DNA of 64,000 nt from CAZXLT01 sp964641545 (GTDB lineage Bacteria; Patescibacteriota; Saccharimonadia; Saccharimonadales; AWTP1-31), in NCBI GenBank assembly GCA_964641545.1, contig CAZXLT010000001.1, positions 90,395-154,394 on the forward strand. The letters are read 5' to 3'. The notes below the pieces were generated by a model that was not told the origin of the DNA, made no database searches, and was given only the letters and a program-made list of their open reading frames with translations. This document shows, one piece after another, positions 52,470 to 63,234 of the stretch. The position numbers and the translations under genes are program-made. Within the stretch, counting starts at the first letter, position 1; every line of letters begins with the position of its first letter.

Positions 52470-53008
52470 TATTTTTCCTTACCTGACTTTCCGGACTTGC
52501 GGATAATTCGTTCGCCAACATACTTGATCCCTTTGCCTTTATACGGTTCTGGCTTTTTCAGCGCCCGTATTTCTGCAGCTGCCTGACCAACTTGTTGACG
52601 ATCAATACCGCTAACAGTGATTATATTTTGTTCTACGGTAGCAGTGACACCCTTAGGTACTTCATAGGTTACATCATGTGATAGTCCAATGTTGAACTTT
52701 AGGTTAGCTCCCGCGAGTGCAACCCGATAACCGACACCGTTAATTTCAAGCTTTTTGGTAAAGCCGCTGCTTACACCTGTAACCATGTTGTTCAGTAACG
52801 CTCGCATAAGACCGTGTTTTGCGCGAACCTTTGGTTCGTCGTTGGCGCGAGTTACGATGAGCTGTTCACCTTCCTGCGATACGGTAATCTCAGGCATGGT
52901 GAATTGAGTAAGTGTTCCTTTGCTGCCGGCAATACTAATGACATCGTCAGCAATAGTGACAGAAACGCCTGATGGGATTGTAATTGGTGATCTTCCTACG
53001 CGACTCAT
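52469..53008 (-). CDS. rplF: ribosomal protein L6
   Basis: The 179-aa product has SRVGRSPITIPSGVSVTIAD, GYRVALAGANLKFNIGLSHD, and the C-terminal KPEPYKGKGIKYVGERIIRK. It lies near the factor-binding site. Confidence 0.97.
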   Translation of the reverse strand: MSRVGRSPITIPSGVSVTIADDVISIAGSKGTLTQFTMPEITVSQEGEQLIVTRANDEPKVRAKHGLMRALLNNMVTGVSSGFTKKLEINGVGYRVALAGANLKFNIGLSHDVTYEVPKGVTATVEQNIITVSGIDRQQVGQAAAEIRALKKPEPYKGKGIKYVGERIIRKSGKSGKEK

Positions 53009-53410
53009 TTAATACACCTTACAGATCAACTCTCCGCCAACACCTTGGCTTTTAGCAGTTGCTCCAGTCATTAACCCCTTACTGGTTGAAACAATAACAA
53101 CGCCACGACCGTTCTTAACGGTTGGAATTTCACCAGCAGAGCTGTAGTGTCGGCGTCCTGGGGTGCTAATTCGTTTAATTTCAGTAATGCGTGCATTTTG
53201 GTCTGGAGCATTGATGGTTACATGAAGGTTTTTGCCAATGCTGGCATCTGTTACCGAAACAGTGTCTAGATAGCCATTTTCCTTAAGCAGGGTTGCTACG
53301 GCTTCTTTAACCTTTGAATGCGGCATTACCACCTCGCTTTTACGAACGTTAATAGCGTTACGTATTCGGGTTAACATATCTGCAATTGGGTCTGTACTTG
53401 CGTGTGACAT
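53009..53410 (-). CDS. rpsH: ribosomal protein S8
   Basis: The 133-aa product has DPIADMLTRIRNAINVRKSE, ISTPGRRHYSSAGEIPTVKN, and GRGVVIVSTSKGLMTGATAK. It is followed by rplF without gap; in E. coli S8 represses this operon. Confidence 0.97.
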   Translation of the reverse strand: MSHASTDPIADMLTRIRNAINVRKSEVVMPHSKVKEAVATLLKENGYLDTVSVTDASIGKNLHVTINAPDQNARITEIKRISTPGRRHYSSAGEIPTVKNGRGVVIVSTSKGLMTGATAKSQGVGGELICKVY

Positions 53411-53418
53411 AAGTTCTC

Positions 53419-53688
53419 CTACCAGCTCGCTTTCGTTACACCAGGAATTTCTCCCTTGCTGGCGTGCTCTCTAAATGCAATACGGCTTAGTCCAAAAGTT
53501 CGCATGTAGGCGTGTGGTCGTCCAGTTTCTTGGCAACGATTTTTTAGCCTTGTTGGTGATGAGTTGCGTGGCAAGCGATGCAAGCCTTCAAAATCGCCCA
53601 TAGCCTTCAGCTCGGCGCGCTTAGCGGCGAAGCGTTCGATCATTTTCTTACGCTTTAGATCGCGGGCGACGATAGATTTTTTAGCCAT
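53419..53688 (-). CDS. rpsN: ribosomal protein S14, long zinc-free form
   Basis: The 89-aa product is the long C-minus S14 ([59 protein letters not shown]), with a single Cys instead of the four of the zinc form. 1-nt overlap with rplE. Confidence 0.96.
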   Translation of the reverse strand: MAKKSIVARDLKRKKMIERFAAKRAELKAMGDFEGLHRLPRNSSPTRLKNRCQETGRPHAYMRTFGLSRIAFREHASKGEIPGVTKASW

Positions 53689-54290
53689 TACTTGGCCTCC
53701 TTATTATGACTGTCTTTTTCAAACGGCATTCCGAGCTTTGTAAGTAACGCTCGCGAGTGTTCTTTACTGAGTGCGTTCACTACAAATACTGCCTGTAAAC
53801 CATGCACGGTTGTAGTTTCCTCGAATGTTAGTTCTGGGAAAACTGATTGATCTGTTAACCCAATGCTATAATTACCACTTTTGTCGAATGCACCGGCTTT
53901 TACGCCGTGAAAGTCGCGTAATCGGGGTAGTACGATGTTTATAAGGCGGTCGGCAAACTCGTACATACGATCACCACGTAAGGTCACCTTCAAACCAATC
54001 TTATTGCCTTCGCGAAGTTTGAATGAGGCGATAGATTGTTTGGCGATTGTTTCGATCGGTTGTTGTCCAGTAATCTTACGTAATGTGTTGCTGGCCACCT
54101 CAATGAGTTTCTTGTCGTCTTTAGCACGACCAAGCCCAACATTAACAACAATCTTCTCTAGGCGTGGAACCTGGTGAACGTTTTTTAAGTCTAGTTCCTT
54201 TTGTAGCTCGGCTACAAAAGTCTTAACGTAGAGATCTTTCAATCGAGCAGTGGTTGCAGTAGATTTTACAGGTGCGGTTTTAGTAGCCAT
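53688..54290 (-). CDS. rplE: ribosomal protein L5
   Basis: The 200-aa product has [40 protein letters not shown], and [18 protein letters not shown], preceded by a short Thr/Lys extension. It binds 5S rRNA and P-site tRNA. Confidence 0.97.
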   Translation of the reverse strand: MATKTAPVKSTATTARLKDLYVKTFVAELQKELDLKNVHQVPRLEKIVVNVGLGRAKDDKKLIEVASNTLRKITGQQPIETIAKQSIASFKLREGNKIGLKVTLRGDRMYEFADRLINIVLPRLRDFHGVKAGAFDKSGNYSIGLTDQSVFPELTFEETTTVHGLQAVFVVNALSKEHSRALLTKLGMPFEKDSHNKEAK

Positions 54291-54622
54291 TACTTGATCT
54301 CCTTTCCAGACTTTTTATAGACACGTTTCTTTGTGCCATCTTTTCCGACAACATAGCCAATTTTGCTTGCTTTTTTAGTTGCCGGGTCGACAATTCCCAC
54401 CTTGCTAACAGCAATTGGTTTCGTAATTTCAATGATGCCGCCCTGAGGGTATTGTTTGTTGGGCTTCATGTGCTTTTTGACAATGTTGATTCCTTCTACT
54501 GTAACCTTATTGGTTGCAGCGTGCGTTCGGACGACTTTACCTGTCTGACCCTTGTACTTGCCAGAACGAACAATAACAGTGTCGCCTTTTTGCAATCGAA
54601 TTTTGTACGTAGTGTTATCCAT
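54290..54622 (-). CDS. rplX: ribosomal protein L24
   Basis: The 110-aa product has a KOW motif (KGDTVIVRSGKYKGQTGKVV), EGINIVKKHMKPNKQYPQGG and a basic tail. Overlaps rplN and rplE by 1 nt. Confidence 0.96.
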   Translation of the reverse strand: MDNTTYKIRLQKGDTVIVRSGKYKGQTGKVVRTHAATNKVTVEGINIVKKHMKPNKQYPQGGIIEITKPIAVSKVGIVDPATKKASKIGYVVGKDGTKKRVYKKSGKEIK

Positions 54623-54990
54623 TATAGGACCTCCGGCGCAAGGCTAATAATCTTACTATATCCTTGTTCGCGTAGTTCCCGTGGAACCGGACCAAAAATA
54701 CGGGTAGCCTTTGGTAGTTTGTCTTCGCCAATAATAACGGCTGCATTGTCGTCGAATTTAATGGTTGAACCGTCGGCACGCTTAATTGAGTCCTTAGTCC
54801 GAACAACAACAGCACGAACAACAGATTTTTTCTTGACGTTGCCTTGTGGATTTGCCTGCTTAACAGTTGCAACAATAGTGTCGCCAACTCGGGCATATCG
54901 ACGACGGGTGCCACCAAGAACACGAATGCACAAGATTTCCTTGGCTCCGCTGTTGTCACAGACATTTAATCGTGATTCTTGTTGGATCAT
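54622..54990 (-). CDS. rplN: ribosomal protein L14
   Basis: The 122-aa product has [40 protein letters not shown] and [20 protein letters not shown]. It lies at the bridge to the 30S. The start overlaps the S17 stop by 4 nt. Confidence 0.97.
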   Translation of the reverse strand: MIQQESRLNVCDNSGAKEILCIRVLGGTRRRYARVGDTIVATVKQANPQGNVKKKSVVRAVVVRTKDSIKRADGSTIKFDDNAAVIIGEDKLPKATRIFGPVPRELREQGYSKIISLAPEVL

Positions 54991-55313
54991 TCTTCTTCCT
55001 CTTTCGCCTTCTTTTTCTTGGTGCTTTCATCGGGGTTACCGGTGACGGCATCAACAGTTTTGTCGGCGCTGATGATTGCTTTCTCTACAATATTTACAAG
55101 TTTGTACCGCTTACGGGCACTGATTGGACGTGTTTCCGCAATGATGACTTTGTCGCCAACATTAGCCTCGTTCTTTTCGTCATGAGCCATAAACTTCTTG
55201 GTTAAGCTGTAAGCCTTCTTGTATAACGGGTGCGTTTTATGCGTGTGTACGCTTACAACTATTGTCTTATCTGTCTTATTAGAGGAGACAGTTCCTGTAA
55301 TTGTTCGAGCCAT
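54987..55313 (-). CDS. rpsQ: ribosomal protein S17 with acidic-basic tail
   Basis: The 108-aa product has [20 protein letters not shown] and [40 protein letters not shown]. The last 28 residues ([11 protein letters not shown] end) are an extension. Confidence 0.96.
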   Translation of the reverse strand: MARTITGTVSSNKTDKTIVVSVHTHKTHPLYKKAYSLTKKFMAHDEKNEANVGDKVIIAETRPISARKRYKLVNIVEKAIISADKTVDAVTGNPDESTKKKKAKEEEE

Positions 55314-55513
55314 TATTTTGTCTCCTTAGTTAATTGTTCGCTGAGAACAGTAAGCATTCGCGCCAAGTCTTTTCGCTTAGCCCGAATAAGTCGTACATTG
55401 GTTTGTTCCCCCATGTGAACTCGACGTCGAAGCTCTGCGATTTCGTCGCGGAGCTTAGTGCTTTCGGATGTAAGCTCTGAGGTGCTAAATTTTCGGATTT
55501 CTAGGATTTTCAT
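55313..55513 (-). CDS. rpmC: ribosomal protein L29
   Basis: The 66-aa helical protein has EIRKFSTSELTSESTKLRDE and ARMLTVLSEQLTKE. It lies at the exit tunnel next to L23. Confidence 0.93.
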   Translation of the reverse strand: MKILEIRKFSTSELTSESTKLRDEIAELRRRVHMGEQTNVRLIRAKRKDLARMLTVLSEQLTKETK

Positions 55514-55516
55514 AAT

Positions 55517-55930
55517 CTACGCCTCTTCCCTCATAAGGAATTTCGTCTTAACAGGCAACTTGTGTCCGGCTAAACGCATTGCTTCACGCGCAATTTCTTC
55601 TGGTACTCCTTGCATTTCAAACAAAATTGTCCCAGGGCGAACCTTGGCTGCAAAGAATTCTGGATTACCCTTACCACTACCCATTTTTACATCTTGCGGT
55701 TTACGAGTAACTGGTGTGTGTGGGAAAATTCGAATCCAGATTTTACCACCACGCTTGATGTAGCGCGTCATCGCCTGTCGACTGGCTTCGATTTGGCGGG
55801 ATGTTATGCGCTCAGATCCCTGACTCTGCAATGCAAAGTCACCGAATGCAATGTAGTTACCGCTGGTAGCTTTGCCGGTAATTCGGCCCTTTCGCACCTT
55901 GCGGTGCTTAGTTCGTTTTGGCATTAACAT
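55517..55930 (-). CDS. rplP: ribosomal protein L16
   Basis: The 137-aa product starts [20 protein letters not shown], with [20 protein letters not shown] and [20 protein letters not shown]. It helps form the A-site region. Confidence 0.97.
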   Translation of the reverse strand: MLMPKRTKHRKVRKGRITGKATSGNYIAFGDFALQSQGSERITSRQIEASRQAMTRYIKRGGKIWIRIFPHTPVTRKPQDVKMGSGKGNPEFFAAKVRPGTILFEMQGVPEEIAREAMRLAGHKLPVKTKFLMREEA

Positions 55931-55931
55931 G

Positions 55932-56561
55932 TTAGGCTACCTCACCTTTATAGATCCACACCTTAACACCAATAATTCCAGCAACAGTTTTAGCATGCAC
56001 CTGGCCATAATCGATATCTGCACGCAATGTATGGAGTGGAACAGAACCTTGTACTTCTTTTTCGCGTCGGCTCATTTCCGCGCCGTTAAGTCGACCAGCA
56101 ACTTCAATACGAATACCTTTTGCGCCAGCACGCATTGTTGCGGCTGCTGTTGACTTGATTGCTCGGCGAAACGAGATGCGTCGCTCTAGTTGGTGGGCAA
56201 TGTTCTCTGCAACCAATTTAGCTTGTAATTCACTCTTTTTAACTTCCTCGATGTTCACGCGTACTTGTGCTTTGTAGATGTTTTCAATTGCTTTTTTAAG
56301 CTCTTGCGCACCAGCACCGCCGCGACCAATGACAACACCGGCTTTGGCGGTGTAAATAGTAACCGTAACGAGGTTTGGTGATCGTTCAATGTCCACTTTG
56401 TTAATGGCGGCTCGGCTACCCAGCTTATCGCTGATCATCTTCCGTACCGCTAAGTCCTGACTCAGGTAGTTGGCATATTCTCGCTTGTTTGCGAACCACT
56501 TGCTGCGCCAGTCTTTGTTTACCTGAAGACGCATGCTAATAGGATTAACTTTTTGACCCAT
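55932..56561 (-). CDS. rpsC: ribosomal protein S3
   Basis: The 209-aa product has [20 protein letters not shown], a KH domain ([20 protein letters not shown]) and the C-terminal [20 protein letters not shown]. It forms the mRNA entry site. Confidence 0.97.
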   Translation of the reverse strand: MGQKVNPISMRLQVNKDWRSKWFANKREYANYLSQDLAVRKMISDKLGSRAAINKVDIERSPNLVTVTIYTAKAGVVIGRGGAGAQELKKAIENIYKAQVRVNIEEVKKSELQAKLVAENIAHQLERRISFRRAIKSTAAATMRAGAKGIRIEVAGRLNGAEMSRREKEVQGSVPLHTLRADIDYGQVHAKTVAGIIGVKVWIYKGEVA

Positions 56562-56971
56562 TACTTTGTCTCCTTTTTGCTTGATTCAGCTGTTTTCTTA
56601 GGTTTTGGTGCACGTACTTCACCGTCTACAACAACTCGAATGTGGCTGCTACGTCGTTGGAATGGTAGCGCGCGACCATGAGCAGCAGGACGAAATCGTT
56701 TAATTCGTACGCCTGGGCTGACACTAATTTCACTTATAACCAATGTTTCCGGCTTGTAGTTATGGTTTTGCTCGGCGTTTGCACGGGCACTTTCGATAAC
56801 TTTCTTGACAGGTACAGCAGAGCGTCGTGGTACGTGACTAAGGATAGTCAAAGCGTCTTCAACAGATCGACCGCGTACTAAAGCAGCCACAACCCCAACT
56901 TTTCGCGGGCTCATGCTGACGCCCTTAGCGACAGCGGTGACCTTTTTTGACCCTATTGCTTGTACGCTCAT
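56561..56971 (-). CDS. rplV: ribosomal protein L22
   Basis: The 136-aa product has VSMSPRKVGVVAALVRGRSV, the tunnel loop RIKRFRPAAHGRALPFQRRS, and a Lys-rich tail. The start MSVQAIGSKK follows rpsS by 6 nt. Confidence 0.97.
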   Translation of the reverse strand: MSVQAIGSKKVTAVAKGVSMSPRKVGVVAALVRGRSVEDALTILSHVPRRSAVPVKKVIESARANAEQNHNYKPETLVISEISVSPGVRIKRFRPAAHGRALPFQRRSSHIRVVVDGEVRAPKPKKTAESSKKETK

Positions 56972-56977
56972 AATTAC

Positions 56978-57253
56978 CTACTTCCCGGCCTTTGCTAATT
57001 TACCGCCGTGGCTTCGGAACTTACGGGTTGGAGCAAATTCACCCAGCTTATGGCCAACCATGTTTTCGGTAACAAATACCGGAACATGTACGCGACCGTT
57101 ATGGACAGCGATAGTTCGACCAACGAAATCAGGACTAATGGTAGAAGCGCGAGCCCATGTTTTAATTATGGTTCGGTCTTCAGCACCCAGTGCGCTTACT
57201 TTCTTAGCAAGCTTTGGGTCTACAAATGGTCCTTTTTTAAGACTTCTACTCAT
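56978..57253 (-). CDS. rpsS: ribosomal protein S19
   Basis: The 91-aa product has [20 protein letters not shown] and [20 protein letters not shown]. It follows rplB by 2 nt, as in the standard order. Confidence 0.97.
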   Translation of the reverse strand: MSRSLKKGPFVDPKLAKKVSALGAEDRTIIKTWARASTISPDFVGRTIAVHNGRVHVPVFVTENMVGHKLGEFAPTRKFRSHGGKLAKAGK

Positions 57254-57255
57254 GG

Positions 57256-58110
57256 TTATTTCCTCTTCGCCGCATGTCGGCTCTTAACAATAAATTTAGT
57301 GGTGCTCTTGCGAGTTCTTGTCTTATAACCAAGAGTCTTTTGACCCCATGGTGTGCGTGGAGCAGCACCGTGGTTTTTACCACCACCGATACCGTGTCGT
57401 CCACCGTCACCACCACCGTGTGGGTGATCGGCTGCGTTCATAACAACACCACGGACTGAAGGACGAAAACCTTTGTGACGAGTTCGTCCAGCTTTTCCAA
57501 CCTTAATATTCTGATGTTGTTCGTTGCCAACGCGACCAATTTGCGCACTACAGTCAACAAGTACCATTCGAACTTCACCACTTGGGAGACGAACCTGGGC
57601 ATACGCACCTTCTTTAGCCATCAGCTGGGCGCCTGTTCCGGCACTGCGTACCATTTGGCCGCCCTTACCTGGCTGCAATTCGATTGCGTAAATAGTGCTA
57701 CCAAGGGGGATATTCTTTATCGGCAAGCGATTACCAGTCTCAATTGGTGCTTCTTCGTCACTCGTTATTTTTTGGCCAACTTTCATGTCTTTGGCTGCAA
57801 GGAGGTAGTGGTATGCGCCTTTGTTGTCTTTAACGCGTGCAATACGTGCGCTACGGTTTGGGTCATACTCGATAGCCTCTATGGTTGCAGTAAGACCAGC
57901 TGCCAGTCCAAAATCAACAACACGGTAAAACTTCCGAGCGCCACCACCACGATGTCGAACTGTGATTCGGCCCTGGTTGTTACGACCATTCCCACGGTTT
58001 TTGACGGCGATCAACGACTTCAAAGGTTTCTTGTGGGTAATTTCGCTCATGTCCTGACTGGACATGCCGCGACGACCAGGAGTTGTTGGATTGTAAGCGG
58101 TAACAGCCAT
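57256..58110 (-). CDS. rplB: ribosomal protein L2
   Basis: The 284-aa product has [20 protein letters not shown], the conserved [14 protein letters not shown] loop with the His of the peptidyl-transferase region, and [20 protein letters not shown]. Confidence 0.98.
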   Translation of the reverse strand: MAVTAYNPTTPGRRGMSSQDMSEITHKKPLKSLIAVKNRGNGRNNQGRITVRHRGGGARKFYRVVDFGLAAGLTATIEAIEYDPNRSARIARVKDNKGAYHYLLAAKDMKVGQKITSDEEAPIETGNRLPIKNIPLGSTIYAIELQPGKGGQMVRSAGTGAQLMAKEGAYAQVRLPSGEVRMVLVDCSAQIGRVGNEQHQNIKVGKAGRTRHKGFRPSVRGVVMNAADHPHGGGDGGRHGIGGGKNHGAAPRTPWGQKTLGYKTRTRKSTTKFIVKSRHAAKRK

Positions 58111-58466
58111 TACTTGGTCTCCTTGTCTTTCTTAGCTTTTTTGTCAGCTTTCGAATCGTTCTTTTGGTCTTCAGGAGTATCAAAAATTGCGATAGAATCA
58201 CCTTTTTTAACTGTAACGTAGGCCTTCTTAATGTCTTTACGTGTACCAGCAACACCGCGAGTGCGCTTTCGGTAGCTGCGAACAACTTTTCCTTTGCTGA
58301 CACTGATGTTCACTGCTTCTACGGTTACACCAAATTGGCTGGTAACAGCAGCAGCGATGCTTTGCTTGGTAGCGGTATTTGGAACCACAAAGGCATACAC
58401 ATGGTTGTTTTGGCTTAGGTCATAGGCCTTTTCGCTCAGTCGAGGTTTTAGCGTAATATTTTTCAT
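58110..58466 (-). CDS. rplW: ribosomal protein L23
   Basis: The 118-aa product starts MKNITLKPRLSEKAYDLSQN and has VYAFVVPNTATKQSIAAAV and VVRSYRKRTRGVAGTRKDIK. I use the ATG at 58466, preceded by GAGGAG, not the longer frame. The C-terminus is Lys/Asp-rich. It binds SRP and trigger factor at the tunnel exit. Confidence 0.95.
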   Translation of the reverse strand: MKNITLKPRLSEKAYDLSQNNHVYAFVVPNTATKQSIAAAVTSQFGVTVEAVNISVSKGKVVRSYRKRTRGVAGTRKDIKKAYVTVKKGDSIAIFDTPEDQKNDSKADKKAKKDKETK

Positions 58467-58467
58467 A

Positions 58468-59142
58468 TTACTTCTCCTCTTTCTTCGAAACTGGTTTTGC
58501 CGGTTTTTGGGTTGCACCCAACCATTCGTGGACAATTTCTAGCGCTTTTTTTGAAACAATAACTGAATCGGCGTTCACGATGTCGTATACGTTTAGATAC
58601 TTTGCGTTAACAGCTTTTACAAAGCTTAAATTGCGAGTTGCGCGCTCTACCAAATCGTCTTTGTTGCTTACCACCAATAGAACATTTCGATTGGCGTCAA
58701 GTTTTTCGAGTAGCTTTTTGGTTTCCGCGGTTTTGCCGTCTTTGCATTCGAAAGTTTCAATAACTTTAACTCGGCTATCTTTAGCGGCGAGACTTAGAGC
58801 TTGGCGTAGTGCGCTTCGTTTTGCTGCGGTTGTTAGTTTGTGGCTGTAATTTTCTTCTCCTGTTGGTCCAAATGTAATACCGCCTCCGCGCCAAATCGGG
58901 TTACGAGTTGATCCAAAACGAGCACGTCCGGTACCTTTTTGCTTCCACGGCTTGCGCCCACCACCACGGACTTCGCCGCGTTTCTTGGTGACAGCAAGGT
59001 TTTTGCGACCGTTTGCCAGATACGCAACATACGCTTGTTTCAACAGTTCGTTATTAGCGACCTCAACACCAAATACGTCGTTGTTAAGCTTGGCTGCGAC
59101 TGAGGCCTTGGTTCCTGTTTTGGTATAAGTAGCGACGCTCAT
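58468..59142 (-). CDS. rplD: ribosomal protein L4
   Basis: The 224-aa product has GRKNLAVTKKRGEVRGGGRK, WKQKGTGRARFGSTRNPIWR, and GGGITFGPTGEENYSHKL, the tunnel loop of L4. It shares a 1-nt overlap with rplC. Confidence 0.97.
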   Translation of the reverse strand: MSVATYTKTGTKASVAAKLNNDVFGVEVANNELLKQAYVAYLANGRKNLAVTKKRGEVRGGGRKPWKQKGTGRARFGSTRNPIWRGGGITFGPTGEENYSHKLTTAAKRSALRQALSLAAKDSRVKVIETFECKDGKTAETKKLLEKLDANRNVLLVVSNKDDLVERATRNLSFVKAVNAKYLNVYDIVNADSVIVSKKALEIVHEWLGATQKPAKPVSKKEEK

Positions 59143-59756
59143 TATTTCGCTCCTTGTATCAAGACAAGACTTTTGCGTGGGCCGGGCACCGCTCCGGTCA
59201 CGCCAATTACATTGAGTTCTGTGTCTATGAGTGCGATCTTAAGCCCTTGCGTTGTAACTTGGGTGTGCCCCATCTGACCAGACATCTTTGTACCTTTAAA
59301 AATATGCTGCGGATACATTGATCCAATTGAACCGGGCTTTCGGGTATTGCCCTTACCACCATGGGTTTTGCGCTGACGGTGGAAATTATGTCGCTTGATG
59401 GTTCCTGCCCAACCCTTACCCTTGCTGGTTCCAGTAACAAACACGTTGTCTCCAACTGAAAAGACCTCGGCGGTAAGTTGGGTTCCTACGCTAAGGTCTT
59501 CTGGGAGTTCATCTGTGCGAATTTCGCGCATGTACTTGCATGCCGCTTTCGCATTCTTGAGGTGTCCCGCAATCGACTTGGAAAGCTTATTTTTTTTACC
59601 AGTTCCAATTTGAACAGCGCTATAGCCATCTTTCTCAATGGTCTTAAGCTGTGTTACGACATTTGGTTCTGCAGAAAGCAAAGTAACACCAACAACAGTA
59701 CCGTCTTCAGCGATAGTACTTGCCATTCCGATTTTGTGGGTAAGTAGTGCTTTCAT
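59142..59756 (-). CDS. rplC: ribosomal protein L3
   Basis: The 204-aa product has ALLTHKIGMASTIAEDGTVV, GKGWAGTIKRHNFHRQRKTH, and MSGQMGHTQVTTQGLKIALI. It is normally preceded by rpsJ, but here a + strand gene lies between. It has its own promoter at 59894-59921 and a leader of about 130 nt. Confidence 0.97.
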   Translation of the reverse strand: MKALLTHKIGMASTIAEDGTVVGVTLLSAEPNVVTQLKTIEKDGYSAVQIGTGKKNKLSKSIAGHLKNAKAACKYMREIRTDELPEDLSVGTQLTAEVFSVGDNVFVTGTSKGKGWAGTIKRHNFHRQRKTHGGKGNTRKPGSIGSMYPQHIFKGTKMSGQMGHTQVTTQGLKIALIDTELNVIGVTGAVPGPRKSLVLIQGAK

Positions 59757-59893
59757 TGTTTGCTTCCTCTGTTACTAAACTTGGGGGTAGACATCAAAAA
59801 TGCCTGGTGTGCTGGTTTTTACCTCTGTTCTTTCCCGCTATGGGTGGTAAACCTGTACACTGCCAAGTTCAGAATTTTGAGATACCATAACAG

Positions 59894-59921
59894 AGTATCA
59901 AATTTATGCTACATCTGTCAA
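59894..59921 (-). promoter_or_regulatory. promoter of the rplC-rplO operon
   Basis: TTGACA, 16-nt spacer and GATACT on the minus strand, about 130 nt before rplC. It replaces the usual promoter in front of rpsJ for this part of the S10 operon. Confidence 0.65.
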
Positions 59922-59975
59922 TATGTTGTGTATTCTACTCTAAGAACGTTTTCGATATGTTACTATGAGAGTAGT

Positions 59976-60716
59976 ATGGCAAGTAGCGAATCAAAAGCGC
60001 CGAACAAAAAAAACAGTAATAAACATTCCAAATCTCTAAAACTAGCAGTGATCAATTTTCTTAAAGGTCATCGTATTGCTACGATATTTTTAGTCTTTGC
60101 CGTTATCGGTGGGCTGACTTTCGTGTACCGAGCATTTGCTGCAACTGACATTGTGCCTCAAACTAATCAATGGGAATATACTGCAAATAACGGTAGGCTA
60201 AAACTTGGTGCAGAAGGAATGTGTAACTTTACGACGCAATTTGTTGGGTCATCTGTGGGTAAGGTTGCAAGTGTTAAATGCGATGTTCGTGATGAAGGAT
60301 TCCGTGATGTCGGGTGGGTAGATGCTACTGATGTGCAATTAGGGGCTTGGTCAGCCGGAAAACAGTACCAAGCCTGTTTTTGGGTGTCGCCCGATACACC
60401 AGTGGGTTCGTGGGCCAAAGCCCGAAAAGCAGTATCTTCATTTCGCATTGATATGCTCCAAGGGGAAGATTGGGGAGATACAAGAAGGTTTGATGTAGGC
60501 TATGACACTAGAGCAAGATACACATTCGATGAATATTGTACGTTCAAAATAACAACAAATGGAAATCCTAGAAACCTTCAAGTAAGAGTATGGTCAATCA
60601 ATGACTCTTCTTTTAGAGTAAGCCGCATTGTACTAAAGGAATTTACTCCTTCGCCAGGACAGTCTGCAAGCGATAAAAACCCGCAGACTGTCGCTCCGTC
60701 GTCACCCGGCAAGTAA
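59976..60716 (+). CDS. membrane-anchored exported protein inserted between rpsJ and rplC
   Basis: The 246-aa product (MASSESKAPNKKNSNKHSKS) has a basic N-terminus, one hydrophobic anchor (about residues 34-54, IATIFLVFAVIGGLTFVYRA), and an outer beta-rich region with four Cys (MCNFTTQF, VKCDVRD, YQACFW, EYCTFKI) that may pair in two disulfides. The body looks like a beta-sandwich (carbohydrate-binding-like). The tail is Pro/Ser-rich. TACTAT lies 9 nt before ATG, so it is likely leaderless. It is the only + gene in this ribosomal block apart from 61504. Confidence 0.7.
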   Translation: MASSESKAPNKKNSNKHSKSLKLAVINFLKGHRIATIFLVFAVIGGLTFVYRAFAATDIVPQTNQWEYTANNGRLKLGAEGMCNFTTQFVGSSVGKVASVKCDVRDEGFRDVGWVDATDVQLGAWSAGKQYQACFWVSPDTPVGSWAKARKAVSSFRIDMLQGEDWGDTRRFDVGYDTRARYTFDEYCTFKITTNGNPRNLQVRVWSINDSSFRVSRIVLKEFTPSPGQSASDKNPQTVAPSSPGK

Positions 60717-60748
60717 AATAGAGTAAAATAACGCTTGACCGTCACTAA

Positions 60749-60773
60749 AGAAGCTCTCGTAACGAGAGCTTCT
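60749..60773 (-). terminator. terminator hairpin of rpsJ
   Basis: An 11-bp stem AGAAGCTCTCG / CGAGAGCTTCT with loop TTA, then TTTAG on the minus strand. It separates rpsJ from the + gene and explains why rplC needs its own promoter. The T-run is short. Confidence 0.65.
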
Positions 60774-60801
60774 AAACCTCTAAACGCTTGTACAGATTGA
60801 T

Positions 60802-61128
60802 TTACATTTTGATTTCAGCGTCGCAACCGGCTGGCAGACTGATATTCATCAGGCTGTCGATTGTCTTTGGAGTCGGTTCCAGAACGTCGATAAGGCGTTT
60901 GTGAACACGCATTTCAAATTGTTCGCGTCCCTTTTTGTATACATGAGGGCTTTTAACTACTGTGTACGTAGTGCGTTTAGTTGGCAGCGGAATCGGCCCG
61001 GCAATTGTTGCACCGGTTCGCAGCGCTGTATCTACAATTTGTTTTGCGGCTTGATCAATTACTTTATGATCATATGCCTTTAAACGAATGCGAATTCGTT
61101 GTTTGCTGTCTTTTTTGGCTTCTGCCAT
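60802..61128 (-). CDS. rpsJ: ribosomal protein S10, standing apart from rplC
   Basis: The 108-aa product ([20 protein letters not shown]) has [20 protein letters not shown] and [20 protein letters not shown] and [20 protein letters not shown] use the ATG at 61128 with AAAGGA before it, not the longer frame. It ends at a terminator and is transcriptionally separated from the rest of the S10 operon. Confidence 0.97.
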   Translation of the reverse strand: MAEAKKDSKQRIRIRLKAYDHKVIDQAAKQIVDTALRTGATIAGPIPLPTKRTTYTVVKSPHVYKKGREQFEMRVHKRLIDVLEPTPKTIDSLMNISLPAGCDAEIKM

Positions 61129-61209
61129 ACGGAATATCCTTTCATTCTGGTGATGTAACATCTTTGCAGATTTATAGAGAAATCGTACAACGACTTTTAG
61201 TCATCACAA

Positions 61210-61434
61210 TTAGTTTGTAGGCGGTATTGTACCAGAAGTATCTGGTTGTGTCGAGTGTGGAAGCCCACCAAACTCGAAGCTGTCTTGGGCATAAAAGGTA
61301 TCTTGGTCAACTGGTGCTTGGTCCACCTGAGCATCAATTTGATGCCATGCTGCAACATCGTCAGGGTTAGTTGGGTCAAAACCAAACATAGCCATTTCGT
61401 TTGGGTCGTATGTCTCGGGACCTGTTTCGTTCAT
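61210..61434 (-). CDS. small acidic unknown protein
   Basis: The 74-aa product (MNETGPETYDPNEMAMFGFD) is strongly acidic, rich in Asp, Pro, Gln and Thr, and looks disordered. The ATG at 61434 is chosen because TATAAC stands 6 nt before it (leaderless). No motif recognised. It lies upstream of rpsJ on the same strand. Confidence 0.5.
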   Translation of the reverse strand: MNETGPETYDPNEMAMFGFDPTNPDDVAAWHQIDAQVDQAPVDQDTFYAQDSFEFGGLPHSTQPDTSGTIPPTN

Positions 61435-61503
61435 AGTTACGTTATACACTCGTCAGTAAAATAATTAAAGCCGCAAGTGGATACTACATGATACAGTGAA
61501 GCT

Positions 61504-61836
61504 ATGAATCTGGTTCGACCTTGTGATGTTATTATCTCTGCCTCGAATCCTGAAACGCAACTGCTCGTGGTAGAAACGAGTCCGGATCGGCTACAGGCTG
61601 GCACCATCGTACTTAGAAGTGAACTGGAGGTAGTGACCCTTCCTGGCACGTACCTACCGAAGCACCTTGGAAGTGTGTCGACGATTGAAGTGTGGGAGTA
61701 CGAGCGAGCTGCCAAAGCGTTGGCACGCGCACTTTTTGACGAAGATCATGCAAGACACGCGAGCTTTGTTGTTGATTGGCAAAATAGCCTTAGAAGCGCT
61801 CGCACTCACAATCCACCATTTACGGTCAATGGTTAG
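61504..61836 (+). CDS. small unknown protein, possibly disordered C-terminus
   Basis: The 110-aa product has a beta-rich start (VIISASNPETQLLVVETSP) and helical middle (TIEVWEYERAAKALARALFD). No family recognised. GATACA lies 8 nt before ATG. It is divergent from the acidic gene at 61434 and convergent with tuf. Confidence 0.5.
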   Translation: MNLVRPCDVIISASNPETQLLVVETSPDRLQAGTIVLRSELEVVTLPGTYLPKHLGSVSTIEVWEYERAAKALARALFDEDHARHASFVVDWQNSLRSARTHNPPFTVNG

Positions 61837-61865
61837 GTTGGTAGTAAAGGGTTTTAGAGTAAAAA

Positions 61866-61893
61866 AAAGAACCCTCTCAAAGGAGGGTTCTTT
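61866..61893 (-). terminator. intrinsic terminator of tuf
   Basis: 11-bp stem AAAGAACCCTC / GAGGGTTCTTT with loop CTTTGA, followed by a T-run on the minus strand. Confidence 0.9.
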
Positions 61894-61909
61894 AAAATCT
61901 GTATGCAGA

Positions 61910-63094
<1,185 letters not shown>

Positions 63095-63203
63095 AAAGGT
63101 GACTCTCCTTGTTTTAATTTAACTTAATGTTAATCGCGGTCCATATCTTGTCTGAGCCCTAAGTGGGCATGCAGCAAAAAGCCCTCGCGCGAGTTACTCA
63201 ATT

Positions 63204-63231
63204 AGTATAGCAAATGATCCCTGTTTGTAAA
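63204..63231 (-). promoter_or_regulatory. promoter of tuf
   Basis: TTTACA, 16-nt spacer and TATACT on the minus strand, about 110 nt before the tuf start. The leader between holds GGGC, GCCC and GGGC segments that could form alternative short hairpins. Confidence 0.7.
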
Positions 63232-63234
63232 GAG

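Noticed and set aside
63095..63203. A riboswitch-like switch in the tuf leader from GGGC/GCCC/GGGC segments
   Set aside because: The alternative helices are only 4 bp and no terminator or start-codon masking is evident.
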